This document shows, in pieces, positions 11,383-22,834 of a stretch of 64,000 nt of DNA. How positions within the stretch are numbered: the first letter of the stretch is position 1; each line of letters starts with the position of its first letter. Both the position numbers and the translations under genes were made by a program. Location: assembly GCF_047948215.1 (NCBI RefSeq), contig NC_134465.1:41639946-41703945 (forward strand), in the 5' to 3' direction. The notes beneath the pieces were generated by a model. That model had not been told where the DNA came from, did no database searches, and saw nothing but the letters and a program-made list of their open reading frames with translations. This DNA comes from Lycorma delicatula. Its lineage: Eukaryota; Arthropoda; Insecta; Hemiptera; Fulgoridae.

Positions 11383-12273
11383 GTAATTATTTCTTATGAT
11401 TATTAACTTAGGCAGATTATGAAGTCTGTGGCATTGTAAATTCGGCCAGAGTGTAAACTAGAGGTAAATCTTCCTGAGTAGAAAGTTTAATGTAATACCA
11501 TTACAAAGGAGCTGACTCTTATACATTATGAAGCAACTGAATAATTTTATATGTCTAATTTTAAGTCTTAGTAAACAAAATATACTTTATTAAAATTCAG
11601 TATTTTTTTAAAACATACTTTTCAGTGTTTTGAAGTCCTCTAGGATGGTGGAGTCTTAGGGTATGACTCTTGGATTTCAACTGTGCTCTGGATGTTTATT
11701 TGTTAACCAAGAAAATTAAATAAACCAAAAACTAAACTTTTCTGTTAAATAAATTACCTCGTATTAATATCATATTAGGATTCACTCAAATATTATGTAA
11801 GCATCTTAGGGAGAGAGGTTTTGTTAGATTACCTTTTCTAGGGATGAGGGAGCTATTCAGATGATTATGTAAAATAAAACAGAATGTAGAATTAACAAAA
11901 GGTATAGTTAATTCAAAATTTAATTTCAGAACATTCCAGATAGGTTTGTAGTCTGGTTATTGAAATGTTCTAAAAAAATTCTTCAAACATCCCAAGAACA
12001 GTGTGTTATAGTTTTGATATTAATGTAACATCAAACAATTGTGTGCCTGTTCATCAAAATTAAACGTCATCTAATTTTTAAAAATATATCTTTTATTTAT
12101 GAGTAGTAATATGTATTTTTAACTAATTTATGTTCCAGCAAATGATTAAAAAATGTTGCATAAGTATAATATGAAAAATGGACTTTTTATAATTTTCTGG
12201 ATCCAAGTGCTAACTCTGTAGCTCTTTATTTGATAAATAAGTTTTAATTTTTAGTTAAAAAAAAATATTATGA
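11383..12273. other. Intron 2 sequence, nothing recognised
   Basis: AT-rich intronic DNA between exon 2 and a SINE. No coding frame or repeat family recognised. Confidence 0.6.
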
Positions 12274-12505
12274 ACCCACCAGGTTGGTCTAGCGGTAAAC
12301 TCGTCGTAATTCAGCTGATTTTGAAGTCGGAAGTTCTCAGATTGAAATCCTATTAAAAGTAATTTGCTTTTATACAAATTTGAATATTAGATCGTGGATA
12401 CCTTTGTTCTTTGGTGGTTGGCTTTCAATTAACCTCATGTCTCAGGATTGGTTGGCTTGAATTTGTTCAAGACTAACATTAACTGTACATTACACAGATA
12501 AATCG
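12274..12505 (+). mobile_element. tRNA-derived SINE (family A), 3'-truncated
   Basis: Begins acccaccaggttggtctagc and follows the family through gatcgtggatacc, ttctttggtggttgg and cattaacc-like body sequence, then diverges after caagactaacattaactg. It is more diverged than the 5930 copy. Located in intron 2 of the DUF4485 gene, same strand. I found no clear target duplication. Confidence 0.75.
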
Positions 12506-12743
12506 CTATTGATTTTAATTGTTGATGTGACTACAAATAAAAGTATTAAATAAAAAATAAAATATATTGTGTAAATATAAGATAAAAAATCTATGAAGTT
12601 TATTTTTAATGATTTTTTGTTTAATTTAGTGCAGGAAAATTTCACTATACATACATAGTTTATCAGTCTGCATATTTTTAAAAAAAGTTTTGCTCAATCA
12701 AAATATAATATTACCTGTATTGTTTTTTTGTTTTAATTTTTAG

Positions 12744-12964
12744 CTGAACAGGATTTTAGCTAAAAAGAAAAAATCACTTACTTCAAAAAGCAGGAACTCA
12801 AGAGGGAACTCAAGGGAGAATTCAAGAGAGGAACTCAATAATTCACCTCATGGTTCATCCGGAAAAATCGAAGAAGATAAAAGCGATGAAAAAGAGTTGC
12901 CTGTATTATCTAAAAAAAATGAAAAAGAAGTGAGAAAATTATATCCTGAGGAATTAGTTGGTTT
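12744..12964 (+). CDS. DUF4485-domain protein, exon 3
   Basis: Acceptor ttttaatttttag, donor tt|gtaagt (consensus). Enters in phase 0 and leaves with two extra bases. It encodes 73 codons of a charged, low-complexity linker: LNRILAKKKK, SRNSRGNSRENSREE, then acidic EEDKSDEKE, and EVRKLYPEELVG. Such a Ser/Arg/Lys-rich linker after DUF4485 is plausible for a scaffold protein but gives no specific function. Reading frame continuity with exons 2 and 4 supports it. Confidence 0.72.
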
Positions 12965-13079
12965 GTAAGTAATATTTAATTGTTTTTCTTTTTCGTAGGT
13001 TTTTTCTGTAGATTTGCAGCAGAAACTTACATTAAATTTTGTGTATAATTAATTACTTAAAGGTAAGTCAAGTCATCAT

Positions 13080-13850
13080 CATCAACTGCTATTCTGTCTG
13101 GCAGCAGATCCCTTTATCACTGCTGTCTACATCCATCCCTTTTCCATTTTTCTTTGGCTCCTTTAGCTACCAATCTTCACTTCATCTATTAACTTCTACC
13201 TTCTTTTTCCTTTATTCCTTTCTCCTTCTATTGACCCTTCAGATGCAATTGTCAAGATTCCATTCCCTCTAATCGCATATGCTAATCTGTTTCCTTATAT
13301 TTTTTTGTTCTTCTCACATAAGTACTCAGTCTTTTTTAATCTTGTTCATTATTTCCTCATTCATCACTTTATCAGTCCATCTTACTTTGTTCATTCTTTT
13401 CCACATCCACATCTCAAAAGCCTCAAACTGGTCCCTCTGCTTCTTCCTCATACCCCGTGCTTCTCCATCGACACAATAAAATGCTCTGTACATAGCATTT
13501 GGCTTAACTCTAGTCTAGACTTGATCACATAGTAATTTCCTCATCTTGTTGAAACTTCCTTTGTCATCACTTTATTTTCATGGTGCTGTTTCAGTTCTGT
13601 CACCATAGTTCACAAATATCTGTGTTATTTTTTACTTTTTCTATTCTTCCTTCACTCATTCTTATCACTAACTCCTTTTTGTTGTTTACTTCCTTTGAGT
13701 TTTCTTATATATCTATTTTTATTCCATACTCTCTTTCCTTCCTCCAGAGGTGTTAACAATCTTTAAAGTGCACATGTGCCATCAACTAGAACTATTATAT
13801 CAGCAAACCTTATGCATCTTATTTTTTGTCTTGTACTTATTCTTTCTTTT
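13080..13850 (-). pseudogene. LINE reverse transcriptase C-terminal region, decayed
   Basis: Minus-strand frames read IRFADIIVLVDG (motif C, FADD with the second Asp replaced by Ile), then after frameshifts QFEAFEMWMWKRMNKVRWTD and KVMNEEIMNKI. The FEMW-x-W/Y-RRM-x-K-x-x-x-TDKV-NEE block is the characteristic post-RT region of RTE/jockey-type LINEs in insects. A similar block is at 23622-23996. Multiple stops. The plus-strand open frames here are shadows. Located in intron 3 of the DUF4485 gene, antisense. Confidence 0.65.
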
Positions 13851-14049
13851 AATAAATTCCTTATAAAAATAACAAAAAGTAAACAATAAAATTAAAAACT
13901 GCACTAGTCATGGATTCATATTAATAAACAAATATTTCAGTTGATATAAAGGAATTAATATAAATATAGATAAATTTTTTACTTTGATCAATAAGTAGTA
14001 TAATACATATATCACTGAGGCATGAGTAGGTATGGCATTCTGGATAAAA

Positions 14050-14147
14050 AAAATCATTGCTCTGACATTTTGCTGGATGGATCAAGGAAAACCACCGTTA
14101 GAGCATAGAAACATCACAAAATTCAAATTAATTAGAAACTAAAAAAC
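14050..14147. repeat. Short interspersed repeat, copy 1
   Basis: Contains catttt, then gctggatggatcaagg-aaacc and acaaaattcaaattaatt. The same phrases in the same order recur at 38365-38455, so this is a repeat of unknown class. Here it lies directly before a family B SINE. Confidence 0.5.
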
Positions 14148-14225
14148 TGATCTGTAACAGAGTGGTAGAGTATAAGCCTTTCATGCAGAGGTTCTGGGTC
14201 CTGGTCAGGCATTTTTCATATGACA
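14148..14225 (+). mobile_element. tRNA-derived SINE (family B) fragment
   Basis: ctgatctgtaacagagtggt (box A-like), then cctttcatgcagaggttc and a shortened box B, tgggtcctggtcaggcat, followed by tttttcatatg. Same family as copies at 7765, 16822, 32357 and 40607. Confidence 0.6.
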
Positions 14226-15212
14226 CAAATTTCCATATTCACATCGCCATGGTACAAGCTTTTTTTAGCTTCTTTGGGGAATTAATTTATCATTTAAAAT
14301 GAAAATACATGTAATTACAGTTTAATAATTATTTAAATTTTAAACACATTAAATATTAAGATGAACACACATATAGCTGTTAAATATAAATCAATAACTA
14401 CAAACTTAAACATAATTAAGAAAGTATTGTTGATGGAAATTATTTGAGAATATTTATATACACTGAATGGCAATACAAAAAACTCAATTGTTTAGAATTT
14501 TATTATTATTATTTAAAAGTTCATTGAGAGTATAATATAGTTTCTATAAAAGAAAATTGTTAAATGTATTTAAAATAAATTGTATGGAAGGTTTTTTAAA
14601 TGTTTTGATAATTTATTAAAAATTGCAATGGAAGCAAGGTCCTTTCTTGTAAGCCAAAGTTGTATGATAAGTTGTACAAAAACAATTCTGTTGTCTAGTT
14701 TGATCAAGGTAAGAATATCATTATTTTTTTAGGAATAAGTGGCCATTAGCAATGATTGATCATCCAAAAGGGATGAGTTAACATCTGTAGTTTGCTAAAT
14801 ACCAGTCTACATGATTCATACTTGTAGGTGTGAAGTGATGATCTGAAGCCCATTTTTATTGCATTCAATTTCTATTTTGAATTGTTCTAATTTAGCTGTT
14901 ATTTTCATTATTTTCGTTATTACTCTCTGCTTTTATTTTTCAATTTGTTTGTACTTTTAATTCTGGTGTGTAAGTAGATATACACCATAAATTCATTGTC
15001 AAATGGTAGGAAGAAAACAGAATGTATTCAGAAAGGGTATCTGTGAATTGGATTTCTCATCAGTACCTCCAAATGGTACAAAAAAAAGAAGAGTAAATCC
15101 ATTTTTATGTCAACATGCAGAACATAGTGCTCCTGTGTAATTGGAAGTTCTGTGTGAGCATAGAGGTTAGATGTCTGTCACGCAACTAATAGTTACATCA
15201 TCAAGACAATGC
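14226..15212. other. Intron 3 sequence, nothing recognised
   Basis: AT-rich. The stretch 14990-15210 has more balanced composition and may be an old repeat into which the SINE at 15223 inserted, but I recognise no family. Confidence 0.4.
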
Positions 15213-15222
15213 TCCACCCTCA

Positions 15223-15511
15223 CACCTAATTTCTTTCTCCTGTTTAGCTTCTGGTAATTACTGTTCAGATAATACCTCAAAGGATGAATGAGGATGATAT
15301 GGATGAGTGTAAATGTATTCTTGTACAGTCTCAGCTTTGACTGTTCCTGAGATCTGTGGTTAATTTGAAACCCAACCACCAAATAACACCGGTATCCACA
15401 ACCTAGTACTCAAACCCATGTAAAAATAACTGACTTGAATGCTGGAACTCTCAACTTCCAAATCAGCTGATCTGGGAAGACGCGTTCACCACTAGACCAA
15501 CCTGGTGGGTT
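15223..15511 (-). mobile_element. Full-length tRNA-derived SINE (family A) with 10-bp target duplication
   Basis: Minus-strand copy: its head is at the right (aacccaccaggttggtctag in reverse complement from 15513) and its A-rich end at the left (taaacaggagaaagaaatta). The ten bases tccaccctca occur at 15213-15222 and again at 15512-15521, exactly flanking the element. Length 289 bp agrees with the 287-bp copy at 5930. Confidence 0.85.
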
Positions 15512-16044
15512 TCCACCCTCAACTCTGATGTGGATCTCATTACCAGGAATTAAATCACCTGGGTCCACCAGGCTCCTTATTCTTCAAACATAGCTCCTTT
15601 CTGGTTATTCCTCAAGCTTCCAGATACTAAAACTTTTCCAATTTGATTCCCAAGAGGATAGTAAGTATGCGACAGCATTGCTGGTGACAAAATAAAAAGA
15701 GATTCCAGAAATGTAATCAGTAATGGGAGAATTATTGAATCAAGTGAGTGAAATCATAAGGGAACAAATTTTTGGGAACTATATAGAACTAATAATTAGT
15801 CAACAGATAAGCTATTTTTTTACCTGGATTAGATCAGATACTTTTTAAACAGGCCTCATGTATTGTTAGTGAAGAAGAGACATTTTTTAGCAGTTTTATT
15901 AAAAAGTCAAAATAGTGTGCAATTCGAGTTTAAAATCATTATGATTATTGTTCGGGTGCAGGCATGTGTTAAAGTTTTTTTAACATATACAAATGTTTCA
16001 TGTTAAACTGATTAGCTGTTAAATATAAACAGGTTGCCATAGCA

Positions 16045-16258
16045 GCTAGTTTTACTTATATACAGATTTGAATACTAGATTGTGTTCTGGATACTGGTGT
16101 TCTTCAGTGGTTGGGTTTCAATTAACCACACATCTCAGGAACTGTTGACCTGAGACTGTACAGACGACACTTCATTTACATTCAATACATATCTTCCTCA
16201 TTAATTCTCTGAAGTAATACCTTACAGTGGTTCTGGAAGCTAAACAGAAAAACAAATT
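16045..16258 (+). mobile_element. 5'-truncated SINE (family A) with 12-bp target duplication
   Basis: Lacks the tRNA-like head and starts in the body (gctagttttacttatataca), continuing through tggttgggtttcaattaacc to gaagctaaacagaaaaacaa. The 12 bases gttgccatagca occur at 16033-16044 and 16259-16270. 5' truncation with a perfect target duplication is the signature of LINE-driven retrotransposition, so the event is directly visible. Confidence 0.85.
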
Positions 16259-16270
16259 GTTGCCATAGCA

Positions 16271-16821
16271 CCACAGCACCTGCACAGTAATCACCAGCAG
16301 TTTATAATCTTGTTACAAATAAGCCTGTCTGCCAACCACTTTGTTCAGTACTGGTAATGAATCAGTCAAAACCATGAACCTGTGGGGTGTATGTGGGATT
16401 TCATTTCTGCAATTAAAGGACACAACAAGAATACTAATACACATTAATGAAATATCTTGTTTATAGTAAGGAAAGTAACAGAATTCATTGAACTTGTAAC
16501 TAGGAGATCAAAAATTTACTGTGAAATTCAGAAGAAGCTTCAGAGAACAAACCACAACAAACTGGTGTGGGGTGCTTTCAAAGTTGATTGTTCTCACAAA
16601 TAGCGATACATGACTGCATTCTGCAGGTAACACAAAGACTTTACTTGAGAGCTTAAAGTAGAAGAGTTCCAATCGTTCACCAAACTGAAATGGCCTAATA
16701 CCGAGTAACTTATATATCTAATAAAATTTTCTTCTTTATTTTTTTATAACTTTTTTGTCTTATGAATTCAGCACAGAAGCTTACGAAGAAGCTTGTGTAT
16801 GAAAATATTGAAATGGAAATT
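16271..16821. other. Non-coding; contains older repeat interrupted by the SINE
   Basis: The sequence around the SINE insertion (gttgccatagca, then ccacagcacctgcacagtaa) resembles 36970-37035 (agttgccacagcaacacag, then caaacaccagc), suggesting a dispersed repeat. No coding capacity recognised. Confidence 0.4.
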
Positions 16822-16915
16822 AGTAGTGTATGAAATATGTCATGCCCGATTTAGATTTAACTGAACCTGGGACCTCTGAATGAAAGGCTGAGACACTACT
16901 GCTCCACCATGGAAA
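16822..16915 (-). mobile_element. tRNA-derived SINE (family B) fragment
   Basis: In reverse complement: ccatggtggagcagtagtgt, then ctcagcctttcattcagagg and tcccaggttcagtt, then ggcatgacatatttcatac. Box A- and box B-like segments are recognisable, and the order matches other family B copies. Confidence 0.65.
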
Positions 16916-17759
16916 TCAGCAATTTTTATTTTTTTAACCAGCCAGTGGGAAGTGAATTTTAAAATAAGCTCATAGATAAATTGCTCATTACTTTTTTGAA
17001 TAAATCTTTGGAATAAAATCAGATAGTCTGTCACACGGCTCAAAATTTGAGTCAAAGATATACTTTACTGAAGCAGGATATGAAGGGGAAATTATTGTTA
17101 TGCCATTTTTTATGATACATTTTTTCTTAATGGCATATTTGTTTAATTAGTTAAGTCGGCTATACCTATTTTTTGTGTAGAGGTGTAAAATAAGTTTTTA
17201 GGCTAGAACTACAGATTTTTACTTTAAAACATTACACTGGTCTACAATATTTTTGGAACAGTTACATTAGTTAATTTTTTATAAAGTATTTTTTATGCTG
17301 AAATAGAAAAGTAATCAAAAATGCTCTATCACATCACGTTTTTGAGTTATCTTTGTTTAAATATCCATATTTTGGCATATTTGATGTATAATAGAAATGA
17401 TCTATTATCTCTTTATTAATAAACATGCTTGATATGACTAAGAGTGTGACTAATTGCAGAATAAATAAAAGCTGCATCAACTATATGACATCACCCCAAT
17501 AGCAATTTGAGTAATGAGTCATCCTAGAATGAGTACCTCTCTTATTGAAAACATTTAATATCTCAGTGCAGCCAAACCTGCAAAATGGTGGTAAACTTTG
17601 TGCGGTAGTATGTGTTAAATTTGATTGAGTTATTGTCTGTTATCATAAATTTTCTATTATCATAAATTAATCAAGTGTCAGAATAGTGGTTTTTTTATTT
17701 TATTACATTAGCATATATTTACATAATGAGCTGGCAGTCGCATTAACATAAAAATTCTC

Positions 17760-19265
17760 AAAATGTTTTTTGTTACGTTTGTGGTGAATTCATCACAGAA
17801 TCAGCGTAGACCAGTTTTAAAATTGATAAAAACAGCACATGGCTTTATTTTGGTTGTCAACTGGGAGACCAAGATAAACAATGGGCACTACATATAACGA
17901 GTATAAGGTGTTATGTCTTTTCTTATGTATGTGTGTGCTTACGCACACGTTACTGTTACAAGGGAAAAAGAAACATTTTCCTTTTGCTACTCCTATGGTT
18001 TGACGTGAACCAACAAATCATTATGACAATTGCTATTTCAGTATAACAGATAACATTAGGATTGTTCCAAGAATACTGCGATGGCACAAACTTCAAGAAA
18101 CAATTTCATAACAGAAAAATTAAATAGTGAACTGCATCTCATTTCACAAGTGGAGCTTAACAATTTTGTTCACGAGTAGTATTTATCAAAACAGCAAACA
18201 GAACTTCTAGCTTCACACTTAAAGGAGTGGAATTTATTGAATAAGGATAGTAGAATTTAATATTTTAGAAACAAAAATAAACACCTTATGAGATATTTCA
18301 CTAAGAAAGATCTGCTGTGTTCCTGTTGTGATTATAGGTTTGATGTCTATTCTGAGTATTGCTTATAATGCTGATGATCGACAGTAGTTATTCATTAATT
18401 TGTCAAAAACAAGTTAAGCAGTGCTACACAGCATAATTTAAAAAAGAATCCTTCTGTACCCGTAGCATATGCTGTTGGAATGAAAGAGACGTATGAAAGT
18501 ATGTCAATAATTTTGAAAGCAGTCAATTACGATATTTACTTATGGAATATTTGTGGCGACCTCAAAATTATCAGACTTCTTCGTCTGCAAGGTGTCTTTC
18601 CAAAATACTGCTGTTTCTAATGATTGTGGTAAAGTTGTGCAATAAATGAACATTATGTGATTAAAGAGTGGTCAAAAATAGAAATTTTCTACTTCTGCAT
18701 GAAACAATATTAAATATGTTCCTTTAGTCAACCCTCAGGATGTTTTTTATCATCTTTACGTATAAAATTAGGGGTTGATGAAGAATTTTGTCAAAGTAAT
18801 GAATAAAGAAGGAGAAGGCTTTAAATATTTAAGACGAAATTACATGATGCCAAATTAAAAGAAAGAATATTCATCAATTCATCAGACCTGAAATTAGAAA
18901 ATTACTCAATGATGAAAATTTTGACAAAACGTTGAATAATATAGAGCTAGCGATATAGATGTCATTTAAGGATTGTGGTTTTCTTGGCAATAACAAAGTA
19001 GAAAATAGTGAGTGATCTTTTAGTACAAAACGTTTGGTTGAACTATAAAATTTTAGACTGCCTAATCTCATTACAAATTAATTTTCTGCATTCCCATTTT
19101 GACTTTATTTATCCCCACCAAATTTGGTTGCTGTGAGTGATGAGCAGGAAGAACGCTTACCGAGGCAGTTACCAAGACAGATGGAACGAATCAGTGATGA
19201 GCAACTTCTGCTGGTTTCTATAAAGAGGGGAACTCTATTGAAAGACAAAATGAAGAAGTAATTTA
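17760..19265 (+). pseudogene. Long decayed protein of a dispersed arthropod repeat family
   Basis: Broken plus-strand frames, read in order: NVFCYVCGEFITESA, YFGCQLGDQDKQWAPHI, then PFATPMV with REPTNHYDNCYF, LASHLKEWNLL, PVAYAVGMKETYESM, WNICGDLKIIRLL, GVFPKYCCF, RIKLGV, LHSHFDF and finally SYQDRWNESVMSNFCWFL. I recall a multi-copy protein in arthropod genomes with this exact order of blocks, usually listed as uncharacterized; I cannot name its transposon class. Numerous stops and at least six frame changes in 1.5 kb show it is dead. It lies in intron 3 of the DUF4485 gene. Confidence 0.6.
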
Positions 19266-20362
19266 TATTACTTCACCACCACAAGTTTTATGTATGTTTA
19301 ATATTCCTCAAGGTTTTTTTTATTTAAAAACCATAAAAAAAGTGAGTATTGAAATTAAATATAATATATAACAAAATTTATTATACCTGTAAACTTGGTC
19401 ACTTTCAAAATTTAATATTATTTAGCAATTCTGAGAAAAAGGTGAAGGAATTCTGAAGGGTGTACAACAAAAAGTTGAAAGGTAATGGAGAAAAACTAAC
19501 TTGATTTTCAGATCAGTGCATAAAATAGATTAAAATTCACTTATTGGTGTTTCTGTTCTGAAAATCTTTTTATAATTTGTAAACTAAGTGTTATCTATGA
19601 ATAAATTCTTAGACAGAACAATACTTGACACTAATGTACAAAATAAACAGAATCTTTAACAATATATTTTAAATTAAGTTGTTTATTGAGGCATTACAAT
19701 TAAATCTGTTGATATCTTTGAAATTGAAGGTTAAGGTACTGTTATCTACAAAAAAATAGGACCTTGGTGCACGCAGCCACTAAAATGGATATCATGAAAG
19801 AATTAATTTCAAAAGAATTTTTTGGCTCTCTAGTTCTCCTGAATTCACTAGATTTTTCCCCTTGGGGCTTTTAAAAAATACTAAAAATATATACATTTTA
19901 TACTAAAATACGTAATTCTTATATCAGACGAGTGATTGGAAATTGACATAAGAGTTATTAAATTAACAGACGGTTATTTTTAGTAACAGATGTTGCTAAA
20001 AATTGAATTTTTGAATTGTAATAGATGATTAGATGATGGTTTTTTGAACAATTATAAAATTATTCAAATAAAAAAAAAAAATTTTTATATATTTATTTTT
20101 ACTCTACTGGTTTTTATATAGTTTTGAGACAGACACAATATAATCATAATAAAAAGAATCCAAATTCTATTAACAAAGTCATAATTATTGTGCCAAAACT
20201 AATTTTTTTTAAATTTATAATTGCAAAAAAATTGTTCATTGATTTCATTTCCACTGACTGTTGCTGCTGAGCTGTTTATTTTTTTTAAGAATATTATTGA
20301 AAAGTGTATTAAGTTTGAATTGTATATTTATATCAGCATTTTTTAATTTTGATTTTGTTAAG
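19266..20362. other. Intron 3 sequence, nothing recognised
   Basis: Strongly AT-rich, with A and T homopolymers. No coding frame or repeat family recognised. Confidence 0.6.
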
Positions 20363-20492
20363 AGTTAAGCATCTCATGTTCAAGACTCCAAAGAAAGAAG
20401 AAAGCCAATTGAATTTTCAAAAAAGCAACATTGTACTAAATTTACCTAGAAAACATTACTCAGAAATAGAAAAACAACTCGATAAATGTAAT
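20363..20492 (+). CDS. DUF4485-domain protein, exon 4
   Basis: Acceptor ttttgttaag (weak tract, AG at 20361-20362) followed by one base that completes the codon split from exon 3 (TT|A, Leu). Then 43 codons VKHLMFKTPKKEE, SNIVLNLPRKHY and SEIEKQLDKCN to a consensus donor (aat|gtaagt, phase 0). Alternative use of the next AG would create an immediate stop, so the start is fixed by the frame. The C-terminal part looks helical. No domain recognised. Confidence 0.65.
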
Positions 20493-20577
20493 GTAAGTAA
20501 GTTGTCATTCTTTTATATAATTTAGAAAAAAAAAGTCATGCTTACTTTCATTATAACTAATGACCAATCTATATCAG

Positions 20578-20640
20578 TTTATTCAGTCAATGCTAGAGAA
20601 GGACTATTCTTCTCAGATTTTAACTAGATGTAAAAATAAT
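20578..20640 (+). CDS. DUF4485-domain protein, exon 5
   Basis: A 63-bp, phase 0-0 exon: acceptor ccaatctatatcag, donor aat|gtatgt. It reads FIQSMLEKDYSSQILTRCKN plus one Asn, and continues the helix-like pattern of exon 4 after an 85-bp intron. The short intron and clean splice sites support it. The next exon is not identified with certainty. Confidence 0.55.
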
Positions 20641-21484
20641 GTATGTACAGTAAGTTTAAGTTTTATAGTTTTTATGAGGAGTGGAAGGGATATTTTAAAT
20701 GCAGCTGAGGAACTACACCATTATAGCACCAGTTGGGTGAAACACATAATCACCTAAGCGAGTGCATGCTTGTATAGGTCTTTCTGCATGCAGCAGAAGC
20801 TTGTCTCATTTCCCTCTTTTCTTACATTTCCTACTACACTCGCTCACAGACATCCTTCATATGTATCCAGAGACAAGCAAAATGAACTGCTGCCCATTGA
20901 CCGACTATGCTTACAAAACTTAGATTTACTATACTTTACCGATAAATATTACATGTACTTTGTAAGTTTTACTAATAAACAAGACTAAATTCATATTATC
21001 ATCTCAAAGATGTTTTTTTTAAACTTAATTTAAGTATAAAAGAATATATGGTTCTATAATCACAAGGAAATTTAACTTAGATTTATTTAGAAACCTTTTT
21101 TATTATATAAAATTTAAAACTAAAATTTACACAGCTACAGCCAAATTTTGAGGCACTAGTCATATAATTTCACAGTGTGTTTATCCCATTGTAATATAAT
21201 TTTGCCTACGATTTGAGTTGCCCATTTATGTTAGATTTGTACTTCTTAATTGTGATCATTAAAGTAAAGATGCAAATCATTTATCCATGTTGACAAAAAA
21301 ATGGTAAACACTAGTTACCAATTCTAGGCTAAGGAGGATTATCAAACTCTTCGCACTTAAACTGGAACAAATTTTGAATAGTATTGTTAAACAGTATATC
21401 GGCAGGCAGAACTATTCAAGAAACTTATACTAATCCACAGGATACCACAATATTTCCTTAATTAGTTATTTTAAACTTTTATAA
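20641..21484. other. No gene recognised
   Basis: AT-rich with chance open frames at 20770-20988. Nothing supported. Confidence 0.5.
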
Positions 21485-22235
21485 TATATTGCTATGTACT
21501 TCCGAATTGACATCGTCGACATCAAACGACATCAACGAAGCTAAATCACAGATATTAGACTTCAAAATATTGCAAATTAAATTGGGCTTAAAATATCATT
21601 CAAAAAACAGAAATTATGCCCCAGAAACCAACACAAAAAACAGAAAACTAAACAAAAAACCTATTGAAATAAGAAGAAATAAACTAGCTAAAGCTCAAAA
21701 ATTAACCTGGTATATTTAAAATAAAAAATGCCTCTCAATAAATGCAAACTAATCAGAGTTATAAAACCAGAAGCCACTTATGTGGCAGAAACACTCTTCC
21801 ATGTGAACAAACAAAGACAGACAGACACCAGAAAATCGAAAGAAGAATTGGATGAACCTGCATCAATAAAAAGTACCAGAAAGACCAAGCAGTATTGGAT
21901 TATACCCAACAATGTCATGTAAAAAGAGTTAGAAGCCATCTTACCGTGCGTAAGAAGATACTAGGATTCTTTGGACATATCATGAGGATGTAAGATTAAG
22001 ACTTCTTAACGTTGACTTCTGATACAGTATGATCTTGACTTGAAAAATACCAATACAGGATGCAGATGGATCAGAGAATCTGAAGGAAATCAGCCTTATA
22101 CCGGAACACCCCACAGATAAAATAAAATTAAACAAGAAAATCAAGAACAAAAAGACTCGCTTCACACTCGCAAGAAAAAACTCACATCATGAACATTCTC
22201 AACACTAGAAAGGGCAAAAAAGTTATATCAAACTA
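21485..22235 (+). pseudogene. LINE C-terminal and 3' fragment, copy 1
   Basis: Plus-strand pieces read LQIKLGLKYHSKN, AKAQKLTWYI, LIRVIKPEATYVAETLFHVN, ESASIKST-like DEPASIKSTRKTK, then KILGFFGHIMRM and a tail with HIMNILNTRKGK. The block LGFFGHIMRM is the conserved post-RT motif of insect LINEs. The whole segment aligns in the same order with the reverse complement of 34625-35560, so both are copies of one family. Frames are broken in both copies. Confidence 0.65.
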
Positions 22236-22246
22236 TATATTCAGTC

Positions 22247-22445
22247 TTCTGAACTAATTCATTATGCATGACATTTGGCCAGCTGATTTTCACTTCATCA
22301 TTGAAATTGATTCACTTGAATTTCTAAACTACAAGACTTTTATGTCATACCTCAACAAGTGATTTTACACAACAGGACTGTTAATTACTAAATGTAGTTT
22401 TCTCCTAATAGGATTCTCAATTGCAGAGATGTTTCTACGACTGCT
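22247..22445 (-). pseudogene. Mariner transposase N-terminal fragment, left arm of inverted pair
   Basis: Nearly identical, as reverse complement, to 22580-22775: shared tracts include ctgaactaattcat, tttcacttcatcattgaaat, aatttctaaactac, and ttctc/gctaataggattctca. The 135-bp centre is unique. Confidence 0.75.
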
Positions 22446-22579
22446 AGAATCACACTATACACAAAGATGGTGTTGTAAAACTTATCATGTAGTATGTTTA
22501 AAATGTTCAAAATTAATTACTTTCCATGTAGCCTTCATATTATTTAGTAAATTCAATTATTTATTTATTTTTATTATTT

Positions 22580-22800
22580 TAATACAGTTGTAGGAACAGA
22601 TTTGTCGCTGCAATTGAGAATCCTATTAGCAGAAAACTACATTTAGTGATGAGACCTGTTAGGTAACAACAAGTGGCATGGTAGTTTAGAAATTGGAATG
22701 GACCAATTTCAATGATGAAGTGAAAAGTGGCTGGCCAAATGAAATGAATGATGAATTAGTTCAGACCTGGAAGTAACAATAAGAAAACTGGCTAGAATTC
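22580..22800 (+). pseudogene. Mariner transposase N-terminal fragment, right arm of inverted pair
   Basis: Reads NDEVKSGWPNEMNDELVQT then EVTIRKLARIL, which matches the mariner pattern W..F..(D/E)E..SGRP...-DELV......TI+.LA (first helix-turn-helix and linker to the second). Frame shifts present. It is the inverted partner of 22247-22445. Confidence 0.6.
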
Positions 22801-22834
22801 TATAAACACTTGGTCTAACATGAACCGATTGAGG

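Noticed and set aside
13039..13532. Overlapping plus-strand frames with hydrophobic, membrane-like sequence
   Set aside because: Antisense of a LINE reverse transcriptase tail (FEMWMWKRM); the pyrimidine-rich strand only looks membrane-like.
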